Source: Cetobacterium sp050033475 (GTDB taxonomy: Bacteria; Fusobacteriota; Fusobacteriia; Fusobacteriales; Fusobacteriaceae). From it: a stretch of DNA of 64,000 bases. The DNA lies in the NCBI RefSeq assembly GCF_050033475.1, contig NZ_CP188321.1:1-64000 (forward strand). The letters run 5' to 3'. Positions 43,143-51,874 of this stretch are shown piece after piece. The stretch's first letter is position 1. Each line of letters begins with the position of its first letter. Position numbers and translations under genes: made by a program. The notes below the pieces were generated by a model. That model had not been told where the DNA came from. It saw nothing but the letters and a program-made list of their open reading frames with translations, and did no database searches.

Positions 43143-44576
43143 ATGATGGGATTAGAAACATTTATAACATTTGGCGGGTACTTAATATTTTTAATAGGAG
43201 TTGGAATATATTTTTATAGAAAAACTTCTACCTCTGAAGATTATTTGATTGGTGGTAGAGGTGTTGGTAGTTGGGTAACAGCTCTTTCAGCTCAGGCAAG
43301 TGACATGAGTGGATGGCTTTTAATGGGATTACCAGGAGCGGTTTATTTATCAGGTTTTGGACAAATTTGGGTTGTTATAGGGTTAACTTTAGGAACTTAT
43401 TTAAACTGGAAATATATAGCACCAAGATTAAGAGTTGAAACAGAAGTTGAAGACACACTGACTTTACCTACATTTTTAGAGAAAAAATTAAAGGATGAAA
43501 GTGGAATAATCAGAAAAATTTTAGCTCTTGGGACTTTATTCTTTTTCACAATATATTCATCTTCTGGATTGGTTGCAGCGGGAAAATTATTTGAATCTAT
43601 TTTAGGTATTGATTATAAGATGGCAGTTATAATTGGAACTGTGACAATAGTAGCTTATACTTTTATGGGAGGATATTTAGCTTCCTGTTGGACAGATTTT
43701 TTTCAAGGGGGATTAATGTTTTTAGCCATTATAGTTGTCCCAGTAATGGCCTATTTAAAAATAGGAGATATTGAAGTTATAAGTAAAGGTATGGAATTAA
43801 AAAATATTTCATTAAATATTTTTAAAAACGGAGAAGAAAATATAGGAATTTTAGGAATAATATCTTCCTTAGCTTGGGGATTGGGATATTTTGGTCAGCC
43901 TCATATTTTAGTTAGATTTATGAGTATAAAAGATGTTAAGGAATTAAAAAAATCTAGAAGAATAGCTATGATTTGGGTAATAATATCCTTGGCAGGAGCG
44001 ATAGCTATAGGAATTTTAGGAATTTCTTTATTTAAAAATATTGGAGATTTAGGTGGAGATTCTGAAAAAATATTTATTTATATGATAAAAGATTTATTAA
44101 ATCCTTGGATTGCTGGAATTATGTTAGCGGGAGTTTTATCTGCAATTATGTCCACAATAGATTCTCAACTTTTAGTATCCTCGACAACTCTAACTGAAGA
44201 TTTCTATAAATATTTAAAGAAAGATGTTTCTGATAAGGAATTAATGTGGATAGGAAGAGGATGTGTAATAATTATAGCAATTTTGGCACTATTAATGGCA
44301 TTAAATCAAAATGCAAAGGTTTTATCTCTAGTAGCTTATGCTTGGGGAGGATTTGGAACAATTTTTGGTCCTGGAATAATTTCTGTTTTATATTTGAAAA
44401 ATGTTCAAGGGAAAAGTGTTTTATGTGGTATTCTAGTGGGAATTACTTTATTTTTAGCTTGGAAAATTTTGGGATTAGATAATTATGTTTATGAATTACT
44501 ACCAGGATTTTTAGGAAATTTATTTACAGTTTATTTAATGGAATTTGTAAGTTATAGAAAAAGTGTAAATGCTTAA
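43143..44576 (+). CDS. putP: Sodium/proline symporter
   Basis: An SSS-family inner-membrane symporter of 477 residues that imports proline with Na+. It follows the E. coli PutP pattern closely: DYLIGGRGVGSWVTALSAQASDMSGWLLMGLPGAVYLSG near residues 35-75, FFFTIYSSSGLVAAGKLFES, and TFMGGYLASCWTDFFQGGLM. GGGAGGG precedes the ATG. It is the only structural gene of a unit whose leader carries a proline-rich peptide and terminator. Imported proline could feed Stickland-type fermentation or serve as an osmolyte. Confidence 0.92.
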   Translation: MMGLETFITFGGYLIFLIGVGIYFYRKTSTSEDYLIGGRGVGSWVTALSAQASDMSGWLLMGLPGAVYLSGFGQIWVVIGLTLGTYLNWKYIAPRLRVETEVEDTLTLPTFLEKKLKDESGIIRKILALGTLFFFTIYSSSGLVAAGKLFESILGIDYKMAVIIGTVTIVAYTFMGGYLASCWTDFFQGGLMFLAIIVVPVMAYLKIGDIEVISKGMELKNISLNIFKNGEENIGILGIISSLAWGLGYFGQPHILVRFMSIKDVKELKKSRRIAMIWVIISLAGAIAIGILGISLFKNIGDLGGDSEKIFIYMIKDLLNPWIAGIMLAGVLSAIMSTIDSQLLVSSTTLTEDFYKYLKKDVSDKELMWIGRGCVIIIAILALLMALNQNAKVLSLVAYAWGGFGTIFGPGIISVLYLKNVQGKSVLCGILVGITLFLAWKILGLDNYVYELLPGFLGNLFTVYLMEFVSYRKSVNA

Positions 44577-44579
44577 AAA

Positions 44580-44612
44580 AAAAGCTGTAGATAATTTTTT
44601 TATCTACAGCTT
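44580..44612. terminator. Bidirectional terminator putP / PTS
   Basis: AAGCTGTAGATAA pairs perfectly with TTATCTACAGCTT around a T-rich loop, between convergent genes. Confidence 0.85.
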
Positions 44613-44617
44613 GAAAA

Positions 44618-45976
44618 TTATTTTCTAAGTTGTTTTAATCCATTAGCAACAGATTCAGCAGCAGTTCCAACAATAACTTGAACAGCTGTTGGAGATAATT
44701 TAATAAATCCTTTTGCACCGATTGCTTTTAATTTAGCTTCATTTATAATTGAAGAATCTTTAACTTCTAATCTAAGACGAGTTATACAAGAGTCTATGAT
44801 TGCTAAGTTATCAATTCCTCCTAAGGCTTCAGCATAATTTTTAACAATATCTTCTGAATCGATAAAGTCGTTTATAGAATCTTCCTTAGATTCCTCTTCT
44901 CTACCTGGAGTTTGTAAATTAAATTTCTTGATTATAAAATAGAATAATAAGAAATAAATAATGCCAAATACTAGACCTACAGGAATTAATAACCAACCAT
45001 TAGTAGCTAATCCCATATTTAAAAGATAGTCAATTAATCCAGCAGAGAAACCAAATCCATGTTTTATTCCTAAAGCATAAGTTATAGCCATAGAAGCTCC
45101 AGTTAAAATTGCATGGATAAAGTAAAGCCATGGTGCAATGAACATAAACATAAATTCAAATGGTTCAGTTATTCCAGTTAAGAAAGCTGTGAAAGCAACA
45201 GAGAATAAAACTCCTCCAATAGCTCTTTTTCTTCCTGGTTTAGCAAGAAGATACATTGCAAAGGCAGCAGCAGGAAGACCAAACATCATCACAGGGAAGA
45301 ATCCTGTCATAAACATTCCTGCAGTTGGATCTCCAGCAAAGAAACGATTTAAATCTCCAGTTTTTCCAGCAAAGTCTCCAAATACAAACCAAACTAAACT
45401 ATTTAAAATATGGTGTAATCCAAAGGCGATTAATATTCTGTTTAATACACCAAATACAAATGCTCCGAAAACTCCAGCTCCAATTATCCAGTGACCAATT
45501 CCATCAATTCCTGATTGGATTCCAGGCCAGATATAACCAAAGGCAATACCTAAAACTAAAGAAGAAATTGCAGTTACGATAGGAACGAATCTTCTTCCTC
45601 CGAAGAATCCTAACCAATCAGGTAATTTAATTCCATTATATTTATTATAATAAAAACCTGCAGTTAGTCCAGCTATGATTCCAGATAAAACTCCCATATT
45701 AATATCTTTATTCATAGAAGTAGCTACTTGTACTAAAATATAATTTCCAACAGCTCCGGCTAAAGCTGCAGCACCGTTATTATCCTTTGCTATTCCAGTT
45801 GCAACTCCAATGGCAAATAACATTGGAAGATTTGCAAAAATAACATCCCCAGCAGCTGTTATTTGTGGCTGATTCCAAAGAACTCCCAATCTAAGAAGTA
45901 ATGCGGCCACAGGTAAAACGGCAATTGGCAACATAAGTGACTTACCAATTTTTTGAGCACCATCCAATAGTCTCAT
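44618..45976 (-). CDS. nagE: PTS transporter IICB, N-acetylglucosamine/glucose type
   Basis: Imports and phosphorylates a hexose. The IIC domain (residues 1 to about 360) is hydrophobic with PIAVLPVAALLLRLG, FGLHHILNSLVW and GITEPFEFMFMF. The IIB domain follows, with the phospho-cysteine in IIDSCITRLRLEV, and the protein ends at residue 452 with VIVGTAAESVANGLKQL. A IIA domain is absent and must be supplied by another protein. The family is the glucose/GlcNAc group; GlcNAc is favoured by length and domain order. It has its own promoter. Confidence 0.88.
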   Translation of the reverse strand: MRLLDGAQKIGKSLMLPIAVLPVAALLLRLGVLWNQPQITAAGDVIFANLPMLFAIGVATGIAKDNNGAAALAGAVGNYILVQVATSMNKDINMGVLSGIIAGLTAGFYYNKYNGIKLPDWLGFFGGRRFVPIVTAISSLVLGIAFGYIWPGIQSGIDGIGHWIIGAGVFGAFVFGVLNRILIAFGLHHILNSLVWFVFGDFAGKTGDLNRFFAGDPTAGMFMTGFFPVMMFGLPAAAFAMYLLAKPGRKRAIGGVLFSVAFTAFLTGITEPFEFMFMFIAPWLYFIHAILTGASMAITYALGIKHGFGFSAGLIDYLLNMGLATNGWLLIPVGLVFGIIYFLLFYFIIKKFNLQTPGREEESKEDSINDFIDSEDIVKNYAEALGGIDNLAIIDSCITRLRLEVKDSSIINEAKLKAIGAKGFIKLSPTAVQVIVGTAAESVANGLKQLRK

Positions 45977-46024
45977 AAAAAATCCACCCCTTTATATATA
46001 TTTATGAAAAATAGTTTCAAGATA

Positions 46025-46053
46025 ATTCTAGCCCAAAAGAAATCCTTTGTCAA
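46025..46053 (-). promoter_or_regulatory. Promoter of the PTS gene
   Basis: On the minus strand TTGACA (46048-46053), 17-nt spacer, TAGAAT (46025-46030). Confidence 0.75.
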
Positions 46054-46069
46054 CTTAATGACTATTTAA

Positions 46070-46098
46070 TTTACAAGGGTTTGAAAATATAATATAAT
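46070..46098 (+). promoter_or_regulatory. Promoter of the cation/proton antiporter gene
   Basis: TTTACA (46070-46075), 17-nt spacer, TATAAT (46093-46098), divergent from the PTS promoter. Confidence 0.75.
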
Positions 46099-46130
46099 AA
46101 GTCCAATTGATTGGTAGAAAGGATGACGAA

Positions 46131-47345
46131 ATGTTATATTTAATAGTGGGATTGGTATTATTGGGAATTGGGTCAAATTTTGCAGGAAAAATATTTGAAA
46201 AAATAAAATTACCCTCTCTTTTGGGAATGATTTTATTAGGAATGATTTTAGGACCAGGAATATTTAATTTAATTCCTGAAATAATTATAAGATATAGTTC
46301 TTTTATAAAAGATATGGCACTTATTACTGTTTTATTTATTGGTGGCCTTGGAATAAGTTTAAATCAAATAAAGAAAATTGGAAAGCCAGCTATATTATTA
46401 AGCAGTGTTCCAGCAATTTTAGAAGGATTTACAGTGGGATTTTTAAGTATGAAATTTTTAAATTTTACTTTTATTCAAGGGGGAATTTTAGGATTTATAA
46501 TTGCAGCTGTTAGTCCAGCGGTTTTAATTCCAGCAATGGTAAATTTAATTATGGAAAAAAGAGGAGAAGAGAAAGCTATTCCTCAACTTTTATTAGTAGG
46601 AGCTTCAGCGGACGATACAATAGCAATAACTTTATTTACAACTTTTATTTCTTTATATTTTTCAAAAGTTTCAGAAAATAATATTTCAATTTTTCAGCAA
46701 ATTTTAAATATTCCAATTTCTATTTTTATAAGTATAATAGTTGGAATTATTTTGGGAAAAATTTCTAAAATATTTTTAGAAAAAATAAAAAATATTTATT
46801 TAAAAACAATTTTTATTTTTTTACTTTGTTTATCCATGAGGCAGATTGAAAAAATATATCATATTGATTTGTACAATTCTTTATTGAGCATAATGATTTT
46901 AGGATTTTATATAAGAAATTTTTGTGGTGATGGTTATAAGGAAATTTTAGAAAAATTAAATAAGATTTGGAAAATAGGAAAATTATATTTATTTTCTTTA
47001 GTGGGAATGGCTATAAATCCCAATGTCATAGGAAATTATTTTTATATAGGGATTTTAATTTTAAGTATTTCTTTAACGGTAAGATCTATTGGAGTTTTAA
47101 TTTCTTTAATAGGAACAGAATTAAATTATAAGGAAAGAATATTTTGTGTAATAGCATATTTACCAAAGGCCACTGTGCAATCTGCAAAGGCTGGAATCCC
47201 TTTGGAGATGGGAATAGTTGGTGGAGAGATTATGCAAGGGTTAGCAATATTAAGTGTTATAGTCACAGCTCCCATAGGAGCCATATTAATAGAAGCTACG
47301 AAAAAAAAATTATTAGAACAAAAAAGGGAAGAAGCTATTATTTAG
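46131..47345 (+). CDS. Cation:proton antiporter (CPA1, Na+/H+ exchanger type)
   Basis: An inner-membrane antiporter of 404 residues with about twelve hydrophobic segments. The core motif GASADDTIAITLFTTF carries the paired aspartates expected for ion exchange. An in-frame TTG at 46107 precedes it, but AAAGGATG before ATG 46131 and family similarity favour the shorter form. It is convergent with the fluoride exporter gene, overlapping it by 8 nt at the stop codons, with no separate terminator between them. The exported cation is not certain. Confidence 0.87.
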   Translation: MLYLIVGLVLLGIGSNFAGKIFEKIKLPSLLGMILLGMILGPGIFNLIPEIIIRYSSFIKDMALITVLFIGGLGISLNQIKKIGKPAILLSSVPAILEGFTVGFLSMKFLNFTFIQGGILGFIIAAVSPAVLIPAMVNLIMEKRGEEKAIPQLLLVGASADDTIAITLFTTFISLYFSKVSENNISIFQQILNIPISIFISIIVGIILGKISKIFLEKIKNIYLKTIFIFLLCLSMRQIEKIYHIDLYNSLLSIMILGFYIRNFCGDGYKEILEKLNKIWKIGKLYLFSLVGMAINPNVIGNYFYIGILILSISLTVRSIGVLISLIGTELNYKERIFCVIAYLPKATVQSAKAGIPLEMGIVGGEIMQGLAILSVIVTAPIGAILIEATKKKLLEQKREEAII

Positions 47346-48582
47346 CTTCTTCCTTTTCTTCTAAAATATTAATTTTTTCTATGGCAACTTTTTGAGAACT
47401 GTAAATTCCTTTATTTCCAGAGAATATATAGGATATAAAACAAGCTAAAAATAAATATGAAGCATTATGTCCTCCAAATAATTCAATTCCCATTATGAAA
47501 CTAGAAATTGGTGTATTTGTAGCTCCAGCAAAAACAGCTACTAAACCTAAACTAGCTAGGAAATCTGGAGCTAAGTTTAAGTAGGGAGCTAGAGAACTTC
47601 CTAGCGAAGCTCCTGTAAAAAATAATGGAGTAACTTCTCCACCTTGGAATCCAGCACCAAGAGTAACAGAAGTAAAAATAATTTTACTAATAGGATCCCA
47701 GATGGATTTTACATGGAAAAAACTATCTTCAATAAAATTAGTTCCTAAGCCAATATAATTTCTACTTCCCCATAGATAAACTAAAATTATTACAAGAATA
47801 CCACCGGCAAAACTTCTTAAAATTAAATTGGGGAAAAGTTTTGTATATATTTTTTTACAGAAATGAATTCCTTGGGAAAATAAAATACTTGCCAGAGCAA
47901 AAAATAAACTTGCAATAATAACTTTTAAAATAACTTCTAGAGAAAAACTTCCTTGGCTAATATCTCCAGCTTTATAAATTGAGTGATGAACATGAAGACG
48001 AAGTGCAACAAGTTGTCCAACAAAGGCAGAAATTAAACATGGAATAAGAGCTTCATATTCAATTTTTCCAATTTCAATAACTTCCATGGCAAAAACAGCA
48101 CCGGCTAAAGGAATTCCAAAAACAGCACCAAATCCTGAACTTATACCTGCTAAAAGAATTAGTTTTCTATTTTGTTTTGTTAGATGAAAAATTGAACCAA
48201 TTTTATCTGCTATGGCAGCTCCCATTTGAACAGCAGTTCCTTCTCTACCTGCAGATCCACCAAATAGATGAGTTACAATAGTTCCTAAAAATACTAAAAA
48301 TCCCATTCGTAAGGGAATTTTATCTTTATCTTCATAAATTTCATCAAGAATTAAATTAGTACCCTTAGAAGAATTTTTTCCATATTTAACATATAACCAA
48401 CTTATGAATGCTCCACCAAAGGGTAATAAAAATAGTAGATAGGGATTATTTTCTCTAAGATATGTAGCATAATGCAAAAAATTAAGAAATATTACACAGA
48501 TAGAGCCAACTATAGCTCCAACAATGGTTCCTATAAATAACCATTTAATAAAAAATTTTAAAATTAAACTTTTTTTCTCCAT
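47338..48582 (-). CDS. eriC: CLC-F type fluoride/proton antiporter
   Basis: A CLC-family membrane protein of 414 residues. The helix-F region reads GGSAGREGTAVQMG, with Thr after GREG, as in the fluoride-exporting branch, where chloride CLCs usually have GREGP. Other CLC segments are GISSGFGAVFGIPLAGAVFAMEV and GAGFQGGEVTPLFFTGASLG. A fluoride riboswitch lies directly upstream and fixes the function as fluoride export. AAAGGAAG precedes the ATG. Confidence 0.9.
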   Translation of the reverse strand: MEKKSLILKFFIKWLFIGTIVGAIVGSICVIFLNFLHYATYLRENNPYLLFLLPFGGAFISWLYVKYGKNSSKGTNLILDEIYEDKDKIPLRMGFLVFLGTIVTHLFGGSAGREGTAVQMGAAIADKIGSIFHLTKQNRKLILLAGISSGFGAVFGIPLAGAVFAMEVIEIGKIEYEALIPCLISAFVGQLVALRLHVHHSIYKAGDISQGSFSLEVILKVIIASLFFALASILFSQGIHFCKKIYTKLFPNLILRSFAGGILVIILVYLWGSRNYIGLGTNFIEDSFFHVKSIWDPISKIIFTSVTLGAGFQGGEVTPLFFTGASLGSSLAPYLNLAPDFLASLGLVAVFAGATNTPISSFIMGIELFGGHNASYLFLACFISYIFSGNKGIYSSQKVAIEKINILEEKEEAK

Positions 48583-48610
48583 AAAAACACTTCCTTTGTT
48601 ATTATAAACG

Positions 48611-48657
48611 AAAAAAAGCTGACACTTCTACAACCAAAGTTGTAGAAGTCATCAGCT
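48611..48657 (-). terminator. Fluoride-controlled terminator before the CLC-F gene
   Basis: AGCTGA and TCAGCT close a hairpin whose upper stem is ACTTCTACAAC/GTTGTAGAAGT, followed by seven T on the minus strand. Its 5' arm overlaps the 3' strand of the fluoride aptamer (CTTCTAC), so ligand binding would prevent it. It can also stop transcripts coming from pbuG upstream. Confidence 0.88.
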
Positions 48658-48702
48658 AATTAGCGGTTCTAGTGTAAAAACTAAGGGAGAACTTCATTCC
48701 CC
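48642..48702 (-). promoter_or_regulatory. Fluoride (crcB) riboswitch aptamer
   Basis: On the minus strand the RNA opens GGGGAATGAAG and closes its first helix with TCTCCC. It ends with AGCTGATGACTTCTAC, the strongly conserved 3' part of the fluoride class (GCUGAUGnCnUCUAC). It lies directly before a CLC-F gene, the expected target. Confidence 0.88.
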
Positions 48703-48714
48703 ATTTGCTTTTGA

Positions 48715-48743
48715 ATTGTATCATTGTAAATATTATTTGTCAA
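48715..48743 (-). promoter_or_regulatory. Promoter of the fluoride riboswitch unit
   Basis: On the minus strand TTGACA (48738-48743), 17-nt spacer, TACAAT (48715-48720), 4 nt after the pbuG stop codon. Confidence 0.8.
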
Positions 48744-48746
48744 TGT

Positions 48747-50069
48747 TTATATTAATAAATTAATTAGAGATAAAGACCCAATTAACCATAAAGTCAGAGA
48801 TATTTTTTTAATTTCTCCAGCTCCTATATGTAAAATAATATAAGCTAAGAATCCAAAACTTAATCCGATACTGATACTGTATGTAAGGGGCATCATGAAA
48901 ATTGTAACAAATGATGAAACAGCTATTTTCATATCAGAAAAATCAATATCTTTAACATTTTTAAACATATATACTCCAACCATTACCATTGCAGGTGCTA
49001 CTGCAAACATTGGAACTATTGCAACTATAGGAGTAAAAAATAATGAGAATAACATTAATATGGCAGTAACTATGGCAGCTAAACCAGTTCTAGCTCCAGC
49101 AGCAATACCAGTTGCAGATTCAGCCAAGCTTATCATTGTACTTGTTCCCATAATGGCACCAATGATAGTTGAAGCCACATCGGCATGTAACATTCTTCCA
49201 AGAGCTTTAATTTCACCCTTTTCATTTTCTAATCCCATTTCTTTACAACAAGCTATTAAAAAACCTAGAGAATCAAATAAATCTATAAACATAAAAGAAA
49301 AAATTGGTCCCATTAAAGAAAATTTTAAAGCACTTAAAATATCTAATTTCATAGCAATTGGAGCCATAGATGGAGGCATAGAGATAAATTCTGTGGGAAT
49401 ATTTACTAAACCAATAAAAATTCCAATAATTGTAGTTATTAAAATACTTAATAAAATTCCACCTTTAATTTGTCTCATTTCAAAAATTGCCATTAATGTT
49501 AAACCTAAAATAGCCAATAGAGAATGAGAATCAAAATGTCCCAGAGCAACCATTGTTGCAGGATGTGGAACAATAACTCCCATATTTTTTAGACCGATAA
49601 GAGCTATAAATAATCCGATTCCAGCTGCAGCTGCAGTACTGATAGATCTTGGAATAGCATTGGCAAGTTTTTCTCTAATTCCACCAATTGCTAAAATCAT
49701 AAAGAATAATCCAGAAATAAAAACAACACCAAGAGCAGTTTCCCAAGGAACACCTTTTCCTAAAACTAAAGTATAAGTAAAAAATGCATTTAACCCCATT
49801 CCAGGTCCAATTGCTAGAGGTGATTTTCCCCAAAATCCCGAAATCATAGTTCCAATGGCAGTTGCTAAAATTGTAACTGTAATAAGAGCACCTTTTTCCA
49901 TTCCAGTTGTTGATAAAATAGCTGGATTGACAAATATAATATAAGACATAGCAAGAAATGTTGTAATTCCACCAATAACTTCTTGTTTAATAGATGAATT
50001 TCTTTCGGAAATTTTAAAATAAGTATCTAAAAAACCTTTATTGGATGTTGCTTTTGCAGTAAATTCCAT
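48747..50069 (-). CDS. pbuG: Guanine/hypoxanthine permease (NCS2, AzgA type)
   Basis: An inner-membrane purine base:H+ symporter of 440 residues with many hydrophobic segments. AzgA-type words are GGITTFLAMSYIIFVNPAILS, GPGMGLNAFFTY, FMFIDLFDSLGFLIA and ESATGIAAGARTGLAAIVTA. A guanine-class riboswitch lies in its 5' leader, which fits purine uptake repressed by guanine. AGGAGG precedes the ATG. It is followed immediately by the promoter of the fluoride unit. Confidence 0.93.
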   Translation of the reverse strand: MEFTAKATSNKGFLDTYFKISERNSSIKQEVIGGITTFLAMSYIIFVNPAILSTTGMEKGALITVTILATAIGTMISGFWGKSPLAIGPGMGLNAFFTYTLVLGKGVPWETALGVVFISGLFFMILAIGGIREKLANAIPRSISTAAAAGIGLFIALIGLKNMGVIVPHPATMVALGHFDSHSLLAILGLTLMAIFEMRQIKGGILLSILITTIIGIFIGLVNIPTEFISMPPSMAPIAMKLDILSALKFSLMGPIFSFMFIDLFDSLGFLIACCKEMGLENEKGEIKALGRMLHADVASTIIGAIMGTSTMISLAESATGIAAGARTGLAAIVTAILMLFSLFFTPIVAIVPMFAVAPAMVMVGVYMFKNVKDIDFSDMKIAVSSFVTIFMMPLTYSISIGLSFGFLAYIILHIGAGEIKKISLTLWLIGSLSLINLLI

Positions 50070-50090
50070 GATGTAAAAATCCTCCTAAAT

Positions 50091-50135
50091 AAAAAAGCGA
50101 GATACTATCGTATAGTTTCTACGGATAGACCTCAC
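50091..50135 (-). terminator. Riboswitch terminator before pbuG
   Basis: On the minus strand GTGAGGTCTATC(C)GTA (50120-50135) pairs with TACGATAG(T)ATCTCGC (50097-50112), about 15 bp with one bulge on each side, then TTTTTT. The 5' arm plus GTAGAAAC next to it is complementary to GTTTCTAC...TCACC of the aptamer core, giving the antiterminator when no purine is bound. Confidence 0.82.
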
Positions 50136-50151
50136 CTAAGAAGAATTCTAT

Positions 50152-50219
50152 CTCATAGTAGATTCTCTTTAAGGTGAATCTGTAGAAACTTACGGACCAT
50201 ATTACCGTGATTATATGAG
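50152..50219 (-). promoter_or_regulatory. Purine riboswitch aptamer, guanine class
   Basis: On the minus strand CTCATATAATC opens P1 and CTATGAG closes it. AATATGG (L2), AGTTTCTAC (J2/3) and P3 (AGATTC/GAATCT) follow the class consensus. The ligand-pairing base in J3/1 is C (in ACTATG), which selects guanine or hypoxanthine rather than adenine. Confidence 0.93.
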
Positions 50220-50286
50220 TTTTTTAATATATTTATATATATAAATTTTAAATTCTAAAAATATAAATCTTTTATATTTAAGGAGT

Positions 50287-50315
50287 ATTATATAAAAAAT
50301 ACAGATAAGTGTCAA
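50287..50315 (-). promoter_or_regulatory. Promoter of the purine riboswitch/pbuG unit
   Basis: On the minus strand a perfect TTGACA (50310-50315), 17-nt spacer and perfect TATAAT (50287-50292), about 65 nt before the aptamer. The rest of the gap up to 50480 must hold the promoter of the divergent NSS gene, but no clear one is seen. Confidence 0.85.
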
Positions 50316-50480
50316 CAAAAAAAGAAATAAATTACTTCATTGTCCATTTAATTGGTATAAAAATACTATATATAAAATACATGGAGCGGATATAAAGAAT
50401 GAATAGAAGAAAGGGTTTATTATTATAGAAAAAAATGTTAGTATCTTTGTAATAAAAATTCAAACAAAGGAGGTAGAATT

Positions 50481-51833
50481 ATGAGCGAGTTAAGAGCAGA
50501 AGGAGTAGCAAGTAAGTCTAGAGGACAATGGAATTCAACTTTTGGTTTTGTAATGGCTGCTGCTGGATCAGCTATAGGATTAGGGAATTTATGGAAATTT
50601 CCATATTTGGCAGGGAAAAATGGAGGTGGCGCCTTTGTTATTCTATATCTAAGTCTTATTGTAATAGTTGGATTTTGTCTGGTTCTAGCGGAAATGTCTG
50701 TGGGAAGAAAAGGACAAAGCGATGCTTATGGATCCTTTAAAAAAATAAATGAAAAATGTGGGTTTATTGGGATGATTGGAGTTGTGACAAGTTTCATAAT
50801 TCTATCTTATTATAGTGTAATTGGTGGATGGATTTTAAAATATATAGGTTCATATTTTGCTGGAGGAATTTCAGGTGGAGAAAGTTCAAATTATTTTGTT
50901 TCTTTAATCTCTTCTCCATTGGAACCTTTAGTATATCATTTGGGATTTATGATGATTACTGCTCTTATCGTTTTAGGAGGAGTAGAAAAGGGAATAGAAA
51001 GAGCTAGTAAATTTATGATGCCAACTTTATTTATTTTACTTATATTTGTTGGAATAAGATCAGTAACTTTACCTGGAGCTACAGAGGGAATTAAATTTTT
51101 CTTAAAACCAGATTTTTCAAAAATAACAATGGGAACATTTATAGCCGCATTAGGACAGGTATTCTTCTCCTTAAGTCTTGGGATGGGAGTTATGGTAACC
51201 TATGGAAGCTATTTAAAGAAAGATGGTAATATGCCAAAGGATTCCTTAACAATTCCTTTTATCGATACAATCATAGCGATGTTAGCAGGATTTGCAATAT
51301 TACCAGCAGTTTTTGCCTTAGGATTTGAACCAGGACAAGGGCCAGGATTAATGTTTGTAACATTGCCAGCTGTTTTCGATAAAATGCCATGGGGGAATTT
51401 CTTTGGTGGAATGTTCTTCGTTTTAGTATTCTTTGCTGCGGTAACCTCATCAATTTCTTTATTAGAAACATCTGTATCTTTAGTTGTTGACCAATTTAAA
51501 TTGAATAGAGTTAAGGCAGTTATATTGTTAGCAACTATAGCTTTTATTCTTGGAGTTCCTTCTTCTTTAGCAAATGGAATTTTAGGTGAAACTATGATCT
51601 TTGGAAAAAATTTCTTTGATTTAATGGTTTTCTTAACAGACAACATTTTATTGCCTGTGGGAGGATTACTTCTATGTCTATTTGTAGGGTATATTTGGGG
51701 ACCAGAAGAAGCTTTAAAGGAAATTACAAATAATAATAAATTAAAATTTAAATTAGGAAAATTGTGGATATTTGGAATTAGATATATAGCACCGGTTATG
51801 TTAGGAATAGTTATATTTAATTGTTTAAAATAA
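50481..51833 (+). CDS. NSS family sodium-dependent amino acid transporter
   Basis: An inner-membrane symporter of the neurotransmitter:sodium (SNF/LeuT) family, 450 residues. Helix 1 carries the Na+/substrate site FVMAAAGSAIGLGNLWKFPYLAGKNGGGAF, and the scaffold helices include GQVFFSLSLGMGVMVTYGSYL. It probably imports a neutral or aromatic amino acid; the substrate cannot be fixed. CAAAGGAGG precedes the ATG. It is a single-gene unit with a terminator just after the stop. Confidence 0.92.
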   Translation: MSELRAEGVASKSRGQWNSTFGFVMAAAGSAIGLGNLWKFPYLAGKNGGGAFVILYLSLIVIVGFCLVLAEMSVGRKGQSDAYGSFKKINEKCGFIGMIGVVTSFIILSYYSVIGGWILKYIGSYFAGGISGGESSNYFVSLISSPLEPLVYHLGFMMITALIVLGGVEKGIERASKFMMPTLFILLIFVGIRSVTLPGATEGIKFFLKPDFSKITMGTFIAALGQVFFSLSLGMGVMVTYGSYLKKDGNMPKDSLTIPFIDTIIAMLAGFAILPAVFALGFEPGQGPGLMFVTLPAVFDKMPWGNFFGGMFFVLVFFAAVTSSISLLETSVSLVVDQFKLNRVKAVILLATIAFILGVPSSLANGILGETMIFGKNFFDLMVFLTDNILLPVGGLLLCLFVGYIWGPEEALKEITNNNKLKFKLGKLWIFGIRYIAPVMLGIVIFNCLK

Positions 51834-51840
51834 TTGAAAG

Positions 51841-51874
51841 AAGGAGAGAATGGTATATTTAATTCTCTCCTTTT
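51841..51874. terminator. Bidirectional terminator NSS / GNAT
   Basis: AAGGAGAGAAT pairs with ATTCTCTCCTT and is followed by TTTT-rich sequence. The GNAT stop codon lies inside it. Confidence 0.82.

Noticed and set aside
45138..45582. Overlapping plus-strand ORFs
   Set aside because: Both are antisense to the PTS IICB gene and look like shadows of its hydrophobic codons.
48895..49527. Long plus-strand ORF of 210 codons
   Set aside because: It is antisense to pbuG; composition is a mirror of membrane codons and there is no start signal.
50399..50428. Nine-codon ORF with three TTA leucine codons upstream of the NSS gene, considered as a leucine leader peptide
   Set aside because: The ribosome site is poor, no terminator or competing hairpin follows, and TTA runs are common in such AT-rich sequence.
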